A stretch of DNA of 64,000 bases from Oscillatoria acuminata PCC 6304 (GCF_000317105.1 NC_019693.1:3596001-3660000); one strand, 5' to 3'; shown: positions 44,869 to 54,941, counted from the stretch's first letter. The notes: generated by a model from the sequence alone, not told the origin. Program-made: numbers and translations.

Positions 44869-46284
44869 TCACGGTTCAGTCTCCCACACTGAATACAAAA
44901 TATCAGTCCCTCCTTGCGGTTTTCCCTGCACTGGATTCACGGTAATCATATCACAGCCAGCGGTATCAGAAATCATGGCTGTTATCCCATAACCTGTGGC
45001 AATTCCCACTACTTGATTATTCCCCTGACAACCTTTATTCCAACTCACCATAAAGGTTCGGGTCATAAAATCTGAGGGGACTGCTAAGACAAAATTATCA
45101 GTAGCGGCATAGGCCCCGGATTGACCCGAAATGGTAGATTGATTGCGATTGGCGAAACTAGCGGAAGATTGTCCTCCTATATATAAATTCCCCTGTTCAT
45201 CGGCGGCGATCGCCCGAGGGATAATCGTATTTCCTCGGCCATTACTCAGGCGCGACAAGTTGAATTGTCCCCCTTTGATTTCCCCATTAACGGGGTCAAA
45301 TCGAGCATAATAAGTAATATGATTCGATGCCGTATTATAAGGATGATTAAACGGGTCAAAAATGACATTTGGAGCGTCTTTGCTCAAGTCTCGGGGGTCA
45401 TATCTAAAAATTGTATTACCTCCAGCACTTTCCCCGGCAAAATAGAGATTGCCATCTAATCCGAGAGTGACGCGACTGCCTCGGGTATCGGCACAGGAAG
45501 AATTCCCCCCATGCGCTTCGGCATGAGTCCAATCATAATTAGTCCAGTTGAGATTTCCCTGATAATCATAACTGCGAATAAATGCAACTTGTAATTGCCG
45601 ACATCCTCCGCGATCCTTCTGGGAATATCCGGTCATAATAATCGATTGACTGGGACTATGAATCGCCACATCTTCTACAAATTTTCCAGGGATGAGAAAT
45701 TCTGAGACAACGGTTCCAGATTCGTCAAAAATCGTTATTTTCTTGTTAAATAAAGCGGCAATTGTGCCATCGGTTCCCATTGCCACCCGGCGGCCATTAC
45801 TCATGGTTGCACTCCCGCCACTGCCTAACTCCTGATGCCAAAGTAAGGTTTGAACGTCGCCTAAAAGTGCCAAGCCAAAATCTCCCACTACCGCAATTTT
45901 TCCCGTTCTGCTATTTACCTCAATATCATCGATAAGGGTTCCCATGCGCGTCAAGGATAATAACTCTTTCCCTGTAGTATCGGTCTGGAGAATCACCCCA
46001 TCTCCACCGCCGAGTAAGTTGACCGGAGTTAGGCCAAAATTATGACGGGGAATTTGGCCCGTAAACAAGATAGTTCGGTCGGGATTAATCGCCACGGCGG
46101 TTCCAAAATCATCAGCGTCACTTCCTAAATAAGAGGCAGTGGAAACGTTTAAATTATCCGTTGCTTGTGCTGGATTGGATATCAGATTTAGGGGAAAAAT
46201 AAAATTTCCCGAAATTGCCGACATCCAAGACAGGGTGATGGCAGTGAAAGCAAAAATCAAAAAATATCGCCAATTAAAAGTCAT
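44869..46284 (-). CDS. Secreted beta-propeller-like protein (SBBP-type repeats)
   Basis: 471 residues with an N-terminal signal (hydrophobic 6-28). The body is built of short beta repeats of the form G-x-L-Y-(I/F)-A-G-x-S, e.g. G-N-L-Y-F-A-G-E-S and G-N-L-Y-I-G-G-Q-S, with repeated D-F-G-T-A-V-A-I and T-G-Y-S blocks, as in bacterial beta-propeller repeat (SBBP) proteins. It is exported to the periplasm or cell surface. Function unknown; no catalytic motif seen. It faces the second GTPase tail to tail. Confidence 0.75.
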   Translation of the reverse strand: MTFNWRYFLIFAFTAITLSWMSAISGNFIFPLNLISNPAQATDNLNVSTASYLGSDADDFGTAVAINPDRTILFTGQIPRHNFGLTPVNLLGGGDGVILQTDTTGKELLSLTRMGTLIDDIEVNSRTGKIAVVGDFGLALLGDVQTLLWHQELGSGGSATMSNGRRVAMGTDGTIAALFNKKITIFDESGTVVSEFLIPGKFVEDVAIHSPSQSIIMTGYSQKDRGGCRQLQVAFIRSYDYQGNLNWTNYDWTHAEAHGGNSSCADTRGSRVTLGLDGNLYFAGESAGGNTIFRYDPRDLSKDAPNVIFDPFNHPYNTASNHITYYARFDPVNGEIKGGQFNLSRLSNGRGNTIIPRAIAADEQGNLYIGGQSSASFANRNQSTISGQSGAYAATDNFVLAVPSDFMTRTFMVSWNKGCQGNNQVVGIATGYGITAMISDTAGCDMITVNPVQGKPQGGTDILYSVWETEP

Positions 46285-46432
46285 GAAATTAACTTATTAT
46301 CTAGTTTCAAACTCTTGCAGATTAGCCCGCACACTTCTAGGCTGTATTGGTCATGTCCCTCCCTTCGCAGGTCGGGGTTTTAGTTGAAATTTAACTCTAC
46401 AATTATAATAAACCTACAGGAGTATCGGAGAA

Positions 46433-47836
46433 ATGTTTCAAGCAACGCGCCGACGGTTAGCAATTTGGTATGCCGCACTCACAGCGGTGTTGCTGCTAGT
46501 ATTTGCTACGGGATTTTATGTGTATGTTCGGAGTACCTTAATCGATCGCATTGATGACACCCTCAAGCACGTTGTGGAAGTGGTGGAACGATCGCTGGCG
46601 ATTGATGAAGACCCCAACACGGGCCAATATACCGTGAATGTTGTTGCCAGTTTCCGCAACAATGCCAAAACCGTCGAAGATGACCATATCGATTTAGAAT
46701 GGTTTAGCTCCACTGGGGAATTATTGTGGTCCACCCTCTGGGAACCCTTAGAGATTCCCCTACACCCGAAAAAGAATGGGGAAACGGTACAACTGTCTGG
46801 GGGACAACTGCTCAGGCAATTTACCGATCGCGTAGAAATGGGACGGCAAGTGGTGGGATATCTGCGAGTCAGTCATCCCTGGTTTGAAGTCACTAAACCG
46901 ATTCGCCAATTAATTATTGATTTAAGTCTGGGCACCTCCCTGATGGCAATTGCCATTAGCGCGATCGCCTGGTTACTCTCGGGATTAGCCATGAAACCTG
47001 TGCGAGAATCATACCAACGTCTCAAACAGTTTACCTCCGATGCCTCCCACGAACTCAGAAATCCGATCGCCACGATTCAAACCAATGTGCAAGTGGCCCT
47101 TGCGGACCCGGAATTAGAGTCACCCATCCATCGCCAGCAATTGCAGTTAGTGGAACGCTTAACGCGCCGCATGGGACGATTGGTGGATGATTTGCTCTTT
47201 TTAGCGCGACAAGATAGCGGCATGGTGAAAGTGAGGCAACAACCTGTGCCAATGGATGCCTTATTGATGGAAGTGATGGAGGAACAGGAGGCGATCGCCG
47301 CCGAAAAAGGGATTGAATTGGTGTTAGAAATTATTGATCCGCCCGATAGTGGCAATCACCCCCTCTCCCCGCCTCTGGATCCCGAAACCTTACCGGGGCT
47401 GGATTTTACCATCCCCGGAGATTGGGACCAACTGGCGCGACTGTTTACGAATTTAGTCAGTAATGGATTGCAATACACAGCGAAAGGGGGCAAAATTGCC
47501 ATCACCTTAGAATGTAGCGGGGTGAGCAATCGCCCGAGTGCCAATGGCGGCGTCCAAGTTACGGTAAAAGATAGCGGGGTCGGCATTCCGGCAGAATCGG
47601 TGCCTCATATTTTCGATCGCTTTTATCGGGTGGACCCAGCGCGGAGTCATGAACCGTCACAATCGCCGGAATGGGGGTCTACGGGGTCCGGATTGGGACT
47701 GGCGATCGTCCAGGCGATCGTGGAAAATCATCACGGATGGATTCGGGTAGACAGTCAGCTTCATCTCGGCACTACGGTCAGCGTTAACCTTCCCCTGTCC
47801 CAACCCGACCTAGAAAAAGCGCACCCCGAGGCATAA
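46433..47836 (+). CDS. Membrane sensor histidine kinase (RppB/NrsS-like)
   Basis: 467 residues. Two membrane helices (about 13-32 and 164-186) frame a 130-residue extracytoplasmic sensor. HisKA H-box H206 in D-A-S-H-E-L-R-N-P (typical for OmpR partners). ATPase N-box near 348 (F-T-N-L-V-S-N-G-L-Q-Y-T), G1 D-S-G-V-G-I-P, F-D-R-F-Y-R, G2 G-S-G-L-G-L-A-I-V. The opening M-F-Q-A-T-R-R-R-L-A-x-W-Y is that of the RppB/NrsS group, which senses redox state or nickel. A partner response regulator is usually adjacent but is missing here, so the kinase is orphan or its regulator is elsewhere. Signal unknown. Confidence 0.9.
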   Translation: MFQATRRRLAIWYAALTAVLLLVFATGFYVYVRSTLIDRIDDTLKHVVEVVERSLAIDEDPNTGQYTVNVVASFRNNAKTVEDDHIDLEWFSSTGELLWSTLWEPLEIPLHPKKNGETVQLSGGQLLRQFTDRVEMGRQVVGYLRVSHPWFEVTKPIRQLIIDLSLGTSLMAIAISAIAWLLSGLAMKPVRESYQRLKQFTSDASHELRNPIATIQTNVQVALADPELESPIHRQQLQLVERLTRRMGRLVDDLLFLARQDSGMVKVRQQPVPMDALLMEVMEEQEAIAAEKGIELVLEIIDPPDSGNHPLSPPLDPETLPGLDFTIPGDWDQLARLFTNLVSNGLQYTAKGGKIAITLECSGVSNRPSANGGVQVTVKDSGVGIPAESVPHIFDRFYRVDPARSHEPSQSPEWGSTGSGLGLAIVQAIVENHHGWIRVDSQLHLGTTVSVNLPLSQPDLEKAHPEA

Positions 47837-47901
47837 ACCGGCAAAGGACAGAGCGAATCTGAAGGATCTAATCGCTCTGATTCCCCTGCGATAGTTGAGT
47901 G

Positions 47902-48234
47902 CTAAACTTCGATTTGTGGCTGTCCGGTGCAGATGGCACAGGAGCATCCCAGGGCATCCCGGATCGGGTCACTTCCAAAACCCTGAGCCAGTAAAGCTCT
48001 CTGATGAGGGATTTCCGGACTCATCCATACCGATGCTAAATTACCGGAAACCTGAGACAGCAGACTCGGATGTAGAGGAGTGGCGATCGCCCCGGATGGA
48101 GCCATTGGCGTCACTTGGGGGACGGGTTGACTCAGATTAGACAGGGCAAACATGGGTTGCGCCGCAGCGAGGATGGAAGTAATCGCTAAGGTTAACGCTA
48201 AACTGAGGGCCGGAGCAAGTTTAAATCGAATCAT
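47902..48234 (-). CDS. Small secreted cysteine-tail protein
   Basis: 110 residues from the ATG at 48234. An upstream start at 48312 would add 26 residues before the natural signal peptide. Signal sequence (about 7-24, L-A-L-T-L-A-I-T-S-I-L-A-A-A) then a low-complexity Pro/Ser linker. The C-terminus has C-S-C-A-I-C, a three-cysteine motif of metal or redox type. No family recognised. Confidence 0.55.
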   Translation of the reverse strand: MIRFKLAPALSLALTLAITSILAAAQPMFALSNLSQPVPQVTPMAPSGAIATPLHPSLLSQVSGNLASVWMSPEIPHQRALLAQGFGSDPIRDALGCSCAICTGQPQIEV

Positions 48235-48403
48235 AAGTTCTGCTTGTGCGAGTGGAGTGTCTTGTGTTGGGATGATGCTTAAGTTGACCATTTGTTCCTT
48301 CCACAATAGCATTAAACCCTCCGGACTGACTACCCTGTACCGGCCTCTCTATGTCCCCAGCATCCCCCCTTCTGGCTTGAAGATTTAGCCGTTGCCACTG
48401 GGG

Positions 48404-49063
48404 TTATCGTGGACGGTAAGATCCGGGCATTTTTTTGGACAACCATTCTGCAAATTCTTTCTCAAAATCGAAGGCTTCGACTTCCATTTGATTATTTCTG
48501 TAGGTTTCTCCGGCCTTCTTATATTCCTTAAAATAGTGATAGCCAAAATTGCCTAAGCTGCCAAGTCGTTCGTGCTGCTGGCAGTGGATTAGTTCGTGGG
48601 AGAGCAGGACCAGTTGCTCGAAGTCCTTTTCTTTCATTTCCTTCTTAATGTAAATGGTGTTTCCATAAACTTGAGCGTTGGATTCACCGACATTAATTTT
48701 GAAACTCGCTGCCACCCAATCTTCCATTAAAGTAGCATTATAAACCACTTCCACCCGATCAACTAAATCGCCAAAATGGGGGCGTAAATATTCTTTTTGA
48801 GTCTCGGTTAGAGCTTGCGGTTCCGCATTATTGCCTCGCATCACTTCGGCGGCTGCTTGATAAGCAACGGCTCCAAATTGACCCCAGGCTTCTTCAGGCA
48901 TTTCTTTGGGAACTCGTCCCCGGCAAATCTGACCTCCAATGGTTTGGACATCTGGGCAGGTATGGCTTTCTGGATTAATCATGGGATTACTGAAGGCTCC
49001 GAAACCCACGGTTACGAATCCCAGACAAGCACCAATTAAGTTGACTTTACGGGAGATGAGCAT
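48404..49063 (-). CDS. HExxH metallopeptidase-like protein (DUF4157-like)
   Basis: 219 residues. Signal/anchor at 5-24, then a helical region, then S-H-E-L-I-H-C-Q-Q (156-160 HELIH) and M-E-V-E-A-F-D-F-E (about 193-201), the E-x-E/A-x-x third-ligand region of DUF4157-type zinc proteins. R-P-H-F-G-D-L-V-D-R-V-E-V-V-Y (about 94-108) is also typical. Such domains are found in secreted toxins and contractile-injection cargo as well as isolated proteins. No injection-system gene is nearby. Start ATG at 49063. Confidence 0.75.
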   Translation of the reverse strand: MLISRKVNLIGACLGFVTVGFGAFSNPMINPESHTCPDVQTIGGQICRGRVPKEMPEEAWGQFGAVAYQAAAEVMRGNNAEPQALTETQKEYLRPHFGDLVDRVEVVYNATLMEDWVAASFKINVGESNAQVYGNTIYIKKEMKEKDFEQLVLLSHELIHCQQHERLGSLGNFGYHYFKEYKKAGETYRNNQMEVEAFDFEKEFAEWLSKKMPGSYRPR

Positions 49064-50559
49064 AACCTGAATACTGAACTTCTCTAGGGTTATTCTTGGC
49101 GGACTTTGACGCTCCCGGAAATCTGGTTCTTATCACGGTTAACCCCCTCTAAAATTGGCCAGATTACAAGCGCCAGTCTTGGATATTTAAGCCGCGATCG
49201 CCCGGGTAAAAGTTCCCTAAATCGGAGGGAATACTCTGGAGTGGTTTAGGAGCGATCGCCCTTGGAAATAGTTTACCCGGTTTTCAACTGAAAATTGATC
49301 GGTTTTGTAACTGGGTTCCTCCAGGTTTCAGGAATTTCATTCCTGATATTTTGCCGAGGATCAAGTCCTGCTACTTTCCAGTTCGATGCAGTTACGAGGA
49401 AATCTCCTCGGGTATTACCAACGAATTAACTCGCTTTGGACGATTCAATTCCCCGGTGGGGAGCGGATCCATCAAAGGGGAGGGTTTGAATATCAACCCT
49501 CCCTAGGGACTGCCTCTGGGTTCCTGTTTTTTGGCCTTTAAGAGCCGGCTCTGTTCGGCTGTTAAAACATCCTCAGTGGGTTGAGATTGTTTATAGATTT
49601 ACCCTGTAGAGATACCCCATCCCCTGGCTCCAAAAAAGTAATTTGGGCTACAATTGACGGTTAATTTAATCCGGCGATCGCTTTTACTGTCCCCTCTTTT
49701 TACGGTATTTCCAGGCAAATTGGCCCTATTTAGAGTACCCGAGATTCTCTGAATTGTAACGATCGCCAGGGGCAATTCAGGGTAAATAGTAATCTGTTCT
49801 CGGAATCACTGCCCGATTATAAATGGGAGCATCTCAATTTGTTCAAGAGACCTAACCCCCCAGCCCCCTTCCCTAAGAGGGAAGGGGGAGTCTCAAAGCC
49901 CCTCCCGCAACAAACATTTATTCCTTATTCTCCCTCTCCTGATAGGAGAGGGCGGGGAGAGGTAGGGGAGGGGTTTGGGGAGAGGTCCGACTGGTTTTTA
50001 GGCAAAATTGAGATGCTCCCTTATAAATTACCTCCAATGCTTTCCTCACCCGAGAATCCCCCCTAGGAAAGCTGCCTCAACCTGCCGGTGGGGGGCCGAA
50101 TTTGAACAAAGAAAGGACCTCATCCAACCCGGTTGATACCCCTGGGCTACAGGTCTACAATCGGGGTCATAAGTAAGTTGGCTGCAATCACCCTTCAATC
50201 CTCGCTCTGTCCCATAAAGTTAACATTTGATTTCTAATCCCTAACCCTTAGTTTTGGTCCTTGAATTCAATTCAAAAATCTTCATAGCCGATTATTTTAA
50301 CAGTCAACCGAGCAAATTCCTACCCCAAAGATTGCCCGGACTCAAAAAGGCCCGACTCAGGGCCTTGGTCCCCGCCCTGGCTCAGGACTGGAGAGAAACC
50401 GGCACAGCCTTGAGGTAATACCGGATAACGACTCCAGTCGGGACGCCAAACTGAAGAAACGACTTAAGTCATGATCCGAAACTGAAACTTGAACTGACTA
50501 CGGGGTTGTTGCTACAAAATCCGAGCATTTTTTAGCTCTAAAATCAGTGAAAAATCCGG
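49064..50559. other. 1.5-kb gap without recognisable genes
   Basis: Holds an AGACCTAACCCCCCAGCCC hairpin repeat (about 49848-49893, CCCCCTTCCC with GGGAAGGGGG) followed by CTCCCTCTCCTGATAGGAGAGGG (in two parts, about 49931-49953), the same family as at 23270-23468. A CGACTTAAGTCATG-type palindrome lies near 50457. Several HIP1 sites are present. A possible unannotated RNA cannot be excluded. Confidence 0.5.
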
Positions 50560-51582
50560 TTAACGGCATCGGGCTGTTCTGCCATCGGGTAAAATAGCGT
50601 CACAAATTGTCCCTTGGGTAAAATCTACATTCTCAATCTCAATCTGAGTTAAATCCGCCCCTCGCAGATTAGTGCCCGTGAGTTGGACATTGCGGAAGGT
50701 GGCCCCGGTGAGGATGGCCCCCTCTAGGTCCGCACCGGAGAGAATCGTCCCCTCTAAGCTGGCTCCCTGAAGTTGGACATTTCTAAGCTGAGTATTAATC
50801 AAAATCGCCTCATTGAGAACAACCCCCTGCATATCGGCATCCAATAAATCCGCACCGGAGAGGTCCGCCTGGGTTAACAAAGCCCCTCGCAAGTTACTTG
50901 TGCTCATGTTAGTATTTCTCAGACTAGCTCCTTCCATCTGTGCTCCTTGCAGGAACGCTTGCCGCACACTGGCACCACTGAGATTGGCACTATTGAGAAC
51001 CGCACCACTGAGGTTGGCATTGTTGAGGGTCACCCCGAAGAGTTCGGCACCCGTGAGATTGCTCCCTTGGAGTTGTGCACCATTCAGGTTCGCTTGCTCA
51101 ATGTAGATGCGGCTGAGATCCGTCCCGCTTAAATTGGCTTCGGTCAAATCTGCATTGGCGAGGTTAATTAAAAATAAAACTGCACCCACAAGCTGACTCC
51201 GAGATAAATTCGCCCCAGTGAGGTTGACCCCGGTCAGATTGGCCCCTCGAAGATTGACCCCTTGCAAGTTAGCCCCAGTTAGGTTAGCCCCAGTGAGGTT
51301 GGCCCCTCTCAAATCGGACCCTCGAAAACTGGCATTCGTCAGGTTAGAACCACTCAGATCCGCACCCGTGAGGTCAGTATTACTCAGGTTGGCATCCGTC
51401 AGAATACAGGCTTGACACTGATTCGTTTGCATCAAGCGCATCACCCCAGGAGAATCTTGCGATCGCCCAGGAAGCGCGAGGCAAACCGCAGCCAACATCA
51501 TGATCCAAAATCCCATCCATCGGTAAATCTGTTGTGCTCGTAAACTCAATTTGTTGTTTTTGATGATTCGTTGATTTGCCAT
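50560..51582 (-). CDS. Exported pentapeptide-repeat protein
   Basis: 340 residues from the ATG at 51582 (an upstream GTG at 51627 would add 15). Signal/anchor (about 24-42, F-W-I-M-M-L-A-A-V-C-L-A-L). The rest is an unbroken pentapeptide run A-(D/N)-L-x-x (e.g. ANLTG, ADLSG, AILTG), about 50 repeats, forming a right-handed quadrilateral beta-helix about 12 coils long. Two cysteines near its start (C-Q-A-C) and two at the end (C-D-A-I-L, C-R) could cap the helix. Such proteins are very common in cyanobacteria. Their role is unknown for exported forms. Confidence 0.85.
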   Translation of the reverse strand: MANQRIIKNNKLSLRAQQIYRWMGFWIMMLAAVCLALPGRSQDSPGVMRLMQTNQCQACILTDANLSNTDLTGADLSGSNLTNASFRGSDLRGANLTGANLTGANLQGVNLRGANLTGVNLTGANLSRSQLVGAVLFLINLANADLTEANLSGTDLSRIYIEQANLNGAQLQGSNLTGAELFGVTLNNANLSGAVLNSANLSGASVRQAFLQGAQMEGASLRNTNMSTSNLRGALLTQADLSGADLLDADMQGVVLNEAILINTQLRNVQLQGASLEGTILSGADLEGAILTGATFRNVQLTGTNLRGADLTQIEIENVDFTQGTICDAILPDGRTARCR

Positions 51583-51768
51583 TCGTGGGGCCACCTCGGG
51601 AGTCCCGTAGAAAATCTTAATATTCACCAGACGGTGATTCTAATCGATGTTCACCCTTGCAGCACCCTAATTTATTCTTAGTCTATCCCTTTCGAGCTAG
51701 GGGGTCAGTGGGTGAAAAGGTTTCCAGTCCCTGGTGAAGGGGGAACGGGTGCGAGTGACTCCCTGATT

Positions 51769-52698
51769 TTATCGATCGCCCGGTTTGAGCCGAAAAATAT
51801 AGACGAATTTTCGGCGATCGGCAGGGATAATTTTCTTTAAAATTCCCTCGACTTCGGCTTTAGTCCCACCGCTGGCGATCGGCATTTCTTCAAACAGAGC
51901 AATCCAGCCTTTTTTTATGCCAATTTCTCGCCAGCGTTCCTGATAAATTTCTGCGTACAACCGCCCCATTTCTTGATAATAAATAACTTTTAAACTTACT
52001 GTTTGTTTGACTAATTCTTGAATCTGAACTTCATACTTTTTTCGATTCTCTTCACTTTTCAGATAAAATTTTAGCCGGTCGCCGTCGCTCAGGGGGCCGG
52101 GGTCATCATCGGGTTGAGATTCTGGGGAGCGTTCTGCTGCTCCAAGTTCGGTCAAAGAGGCGATAATTCCAAATTTTTCAACGGCATGATGATAGGTTTC
52201 ATTCAGACTCCCTTTAATGCTCAAGCCTAAATAAAAGGGGTAGGGTTGTAAGGTTCCATCATAGATAATTTGGTTTTTAAAGGGTAACAGGACCGTTTCC
52301 ACCATCACCGGCAAAACACTTCCGACTAGTTCGGGAAAGGGACAATCCAAGGCTAACACCCCGTAGGCTTTACTTGGAGGGCGATCGTCAATCAAAACTG
52401 CGTAATTTTTTTGATAACTATAAATATAAAATCTTCCAGAAATAAAATAATTCCAGTTTGCCACAATTTGAAGTAAATCCGTGGATATTTTCAAGGGATT
52501 TTCTTCGGCAAACAAATCAAATAAGTAAGGATGACTATAGAGTTGTTGGCGGAGTTCATTGACCTGTAACGGCGTCAGTTCTGACATTTCATCCGAGCCA
52601 CAGATTCCTGAAAAAATGCCACATTTTTGATTAACGTAAATTAACAAAGAATAGTATAGATGGTAAAATAAATCAATATCTGAATCAGCTAATTGCAT
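51769..52698 (-). CDS. Unknown cytosolic protein
   Basis: 309 residues, not recognised. No signal peptide or membrane helix. The first 37 residues may be part of the protein or start at M-S-E-L-T-P (52587), which has a usual N-terminal look. A charged region with P-D-D-D-P-G-P (about 199-205) separates an N-terminal alpha/beta part from a helical part (K-K-Y-E-V-Q-I-Q-E-L-V-K-Q-T). Flanked by the pentapeptide gene and a gap. Confidence 0.6.
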   Translation of the reverse strand: MQLADSDIDLFYHLYYSLLIYVNQKCGIFSGICGSDEMSELTPLQVNELRQQLYSHPYLFDLFAEENPLKISTDLLQIVANWNYFISGRFYIYSYQKNYAVLIDDRPPSKAYGVLALDCPFPELVGSVLPVMVETVLLPFKNQIIYDGTLQPYPFYLGLSIKGSLNETYHHAVEKFGIIASLTELGAAERSPESQPDDDPGPLSDGDRLKFYLKSEENRKKYEVQIQELVKQTVSLKVIYYQEMGRLYAEIYQERWREIGIKKGWIALFEEMPIASGGTKAEVEGILKKIIPADRRKFVYIFRLKPGDR

Positions 52699-53132
52699 AA
52701 TAGAATCCCTCGATTTTATCCTGGGTGGCTTCCTTCTTTTACTATAGCCTGCCTATTCTGCTTCAGAAGCTGGAGATTCAGAATTAGGATAGGCAGAAGG
52801 ATGAACAACCTGTAATAGGAGATTTCAGGTCAACAGAGGATCTCTACCTCTCGTCGTACCCCTAGACCCTGGAGATAGCGGGTCTAAATCATTCTGACCC
52901 TAAAATTAATCCGTTGGAGCGTCTGGCTGTTGTCGGGAGCATCTTGCTCCCACTCTGGGGGGGAATTGTCCCCTTCATTTAGACTTGGGATAGACACCAC
53001 CCCAGAAAAATTTTTTACCCTCTTGACAATCCTGTAACATATATGTATTATGCTAGTATCAAAAGCCTAACTTTTTAAATTGCCATAAATTTGAAATGGG
53101 GGCGATCGCCTTCCTGAGAGAGATCTACCCCG
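52699..53132. other. Gap upstream of the AAA+ gene
   Basis: No gene seen before the promoter at 53023. It contains a near-palindrome GGGAGCATCTTGCTCCCAC (about 52938-52956), related to the AGCATCTTGCTC repeat at 11.9 kb. Confidence 0.5.
53023..53051 (+). promoter_or_regulatory. Near-perfect sigma-70 promoter
   Basis: TTGACA (53023-53028), 17 bases, TATTAT (53046-53051). It predicts a start near 53058, 443 bases before the AAA+ gene, with a possible small gene between. Confidence 0.7.
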
Positions 53133-53285
53133 ATGGTGTTTGCTCTAGGCATCAGTCCCCATCAAAAGCAACGCGATCGCCATGATGCTAATGGAGGGGA
53201 GGACTTGGACCAAAGGAACCTATCACCATTCCCAGGAGGAGACCCCGGGGAAATCCCCTGGGCGATCGCCCCCCATTTTTGTTAA
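53133..53285 (+). CDS. Possible 50-aa small protein in the AAA+ leader
   Basis: ATG 53133 to TAA 53285, 50 codons, beginning M-V-F-A-L-G-I-S-P-H and ending W-A-I-A-P-H-F-C, with an acidic middle and P-G-G-D-P-G-E. It sits downstream of a good promoter. Against it: no good Shine-Dalgarno, two HIP1 sites within it, and no family recognised. It could equally be leader RNA. Confidence 0.25.
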   Translation: MVFALGISPHQKQRDRHDANGGEDLDQRNLSPFPGGDPGEIPWAIAPHFC

Positions 53286-53500
53286 CATTCTATTCGTAGG
53301 GACTTTATGAAAAAAATCACATTCATTTCAGTAATTTTGCCGTCATAAGTCTTTCTCAATGTAGCGACATCATTAATTGGAAAAACAGCACCAAACCCTT
53401 CCCTCTTTTTTTCCAATAAAGAGCTAATTTTTCCAACACATTAAAGACTCATTGCAAACCTTCAATTCAGTTAGTTAGGCCATCAAAAATCACTTAAATT

Positions 53501-54727
53501 ATGGCATTTGGCAACTTTGACAACGGAAACGAACATCGCGATCGCCAATCCAATCAAGACCGGGGATTGCTGGGAGCAGGTTGGCGACCCTTATCTCGGG
53601 AATTTGATTGGAGTTATTTTTTCCATCTCGCCTCTAAAGACCCCTGGGAATTGGCCCACAAGACCTTAGATGTTAGTAGTGATATTGCCGATGCATTAGG
53701 TCGTCAAAATTTCACCTGGTGGGCCAATATTTTAAATGTTTTTTCGGAATACACCCGAGGAGATTTCAATGATTTTTGGGATTACATTACTCCCGCACCG
53801 GCTGGACCCAATTATCGCACTGCGGATATGCTTGCGGCAGAAACCCCCGTGGTTCAATTTGTCAGCCGGGATAGTATCCCAATTGATTACGTCCTTAAAC
53901 GCCTGCAAGAGATTACCATTTGCAAGGTTCTCGACCTCTTAGGTCGGCCTGATTTGATTACCCAATATTACCAAGACCGGCATTTTTATTATCCCATCGA
54001 GCGGTTTTCCACTTGGGAACGCATCGAAACAATCGGGACCGTTTATGCCTATTGGAAAAAACAAGACATTTGGCTGCAAATCGACCACCTCGGGCGCATT
54101 CACAATATAGGGCGCAATCAATTTCAATATACGCTGATTGCCAACGACTTGCGATCGCTGATTAACAAAGCCACCTACAATCTAGCCGTCATGCTTAGTG
54201 GCTATCAAAGCCGTGTCGGTCAAGTTCATAGCGAATTTCCGATTCGCACCTTTCCTGCCGATATTCAAGGTTTTAGCGATCGCGTCCAAGAGGCCATCTT
54301 TACCCAACCTCAACTCGCCGTTCTCGTTCATGGCGCACCGGGAACCGGCAAAACCGCTTGGACCCAAGCCGTAGCTAAGGAAATTTTAGTCCCCTTGGGA
54401 TATGTTATTTTTATTCTCGACCATGATGCCGTAGAAAATTTCGTTCCCCCCACTTATTTAGAAAAAATTTGCATCATTATTAATGAAGCAGATAACCTCG
54501 CCCAAGACCGGGGAAGCGAAGCCGCGCAACGCAGTAATAAAACAGAACATATCCTCAGCTTACTCGATGGCACTTTATATCAAAGCGTCTTAGATACGGA
54601 GGGAATCAAAGCTCAACAAAAGCTAGTGTTTTTAATGACTTGTAACACCACCGAACGATTGGATCCCGCTGTATTACGCAAAGGCCGGATTGATTTAATC
54701 TCTGAATTTACCCATCCTTTTGTTTAA
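53501..54727 (+). CDS. AAA+ ATPase with altered Walker B
   Basis: 408 residues. The first about 265 residues are helical and of no recognised family (G-W-R-P-L-S-R-E-F-D-W-S-Y-F near 27-40). The AAA+ domain follows: Walker A G-A-P-G-T-G-K-T (278-285), Walker B I-I-I-N328-E-A-D with N in place of the usual D, sensor 1 T-C-N-T-T-E-R-L, then D-P-A-V-L-R-K-G-R-I-D, the arginine-finger region of BCS1/protease-type AAA proteins. The N328 change may slow hydrolysis. It is transcribed with a long leader; a KptA gene follows after 214 bp. Confidence 0.8.
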   Translation: MAFGNFDNGNEHRDRQSNQDRGLLGAGWRPLSREFDWSYFFHLASKDPWELAHKTLDVSSDIADALGRQNFTWWANILNVFSEYTRGDFNDFWDYITPAPAGPNYRTADMLAAETPVVQFVSRDSIPIDYVLKRLQEITICKVLDLLGRPDLITQYYQDRHFYYPIERFSTWERIETIGTVYAYWKKQDIWLQIDHLGRIHNIGRNQFQYTLIANDLRSLINKATYNLAVMLSGYQSRVGQVHSEFPIRTFPADIQGFSDRVQEAIFTQPQLAVLVHGAPGTGKTAWTQAVAKEILVPLGYVIFILDHDAVENFVPPTYLEKICIIINEADNLAQDRGSEAAQRSNKTEHILSLLDGTLYQSVLDTEGIKAQQKLVFLMTCNTTERLDPAVLRKGRIDLISEFTHPFV

Positions 54728-54941
54728 AAACAAGGGTGTTAAATTCCCCACGAATACGGAATCCGGTTTTCAAAAGTCTGCTTGACTTGACCCCGCACCG
54801 GGCGGAGCATTTCGTCAGGAAAGAGTGGGGCTATACTAACGAACCCAGCGGGCGCAAGTTATAGACAAAACGGACTTTTGATACCCGGATTGGGTATTAA
54901 AATCCTCTTTTCTAGTTAGCCCACTCAATCCTGAAAATTTC

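Noticed and set aside
48404-49063. DUF4157-like protein as cargo of a contractile injection system
   Set aside because: It has its own signal peptide and no injection-system genes are present in the window.
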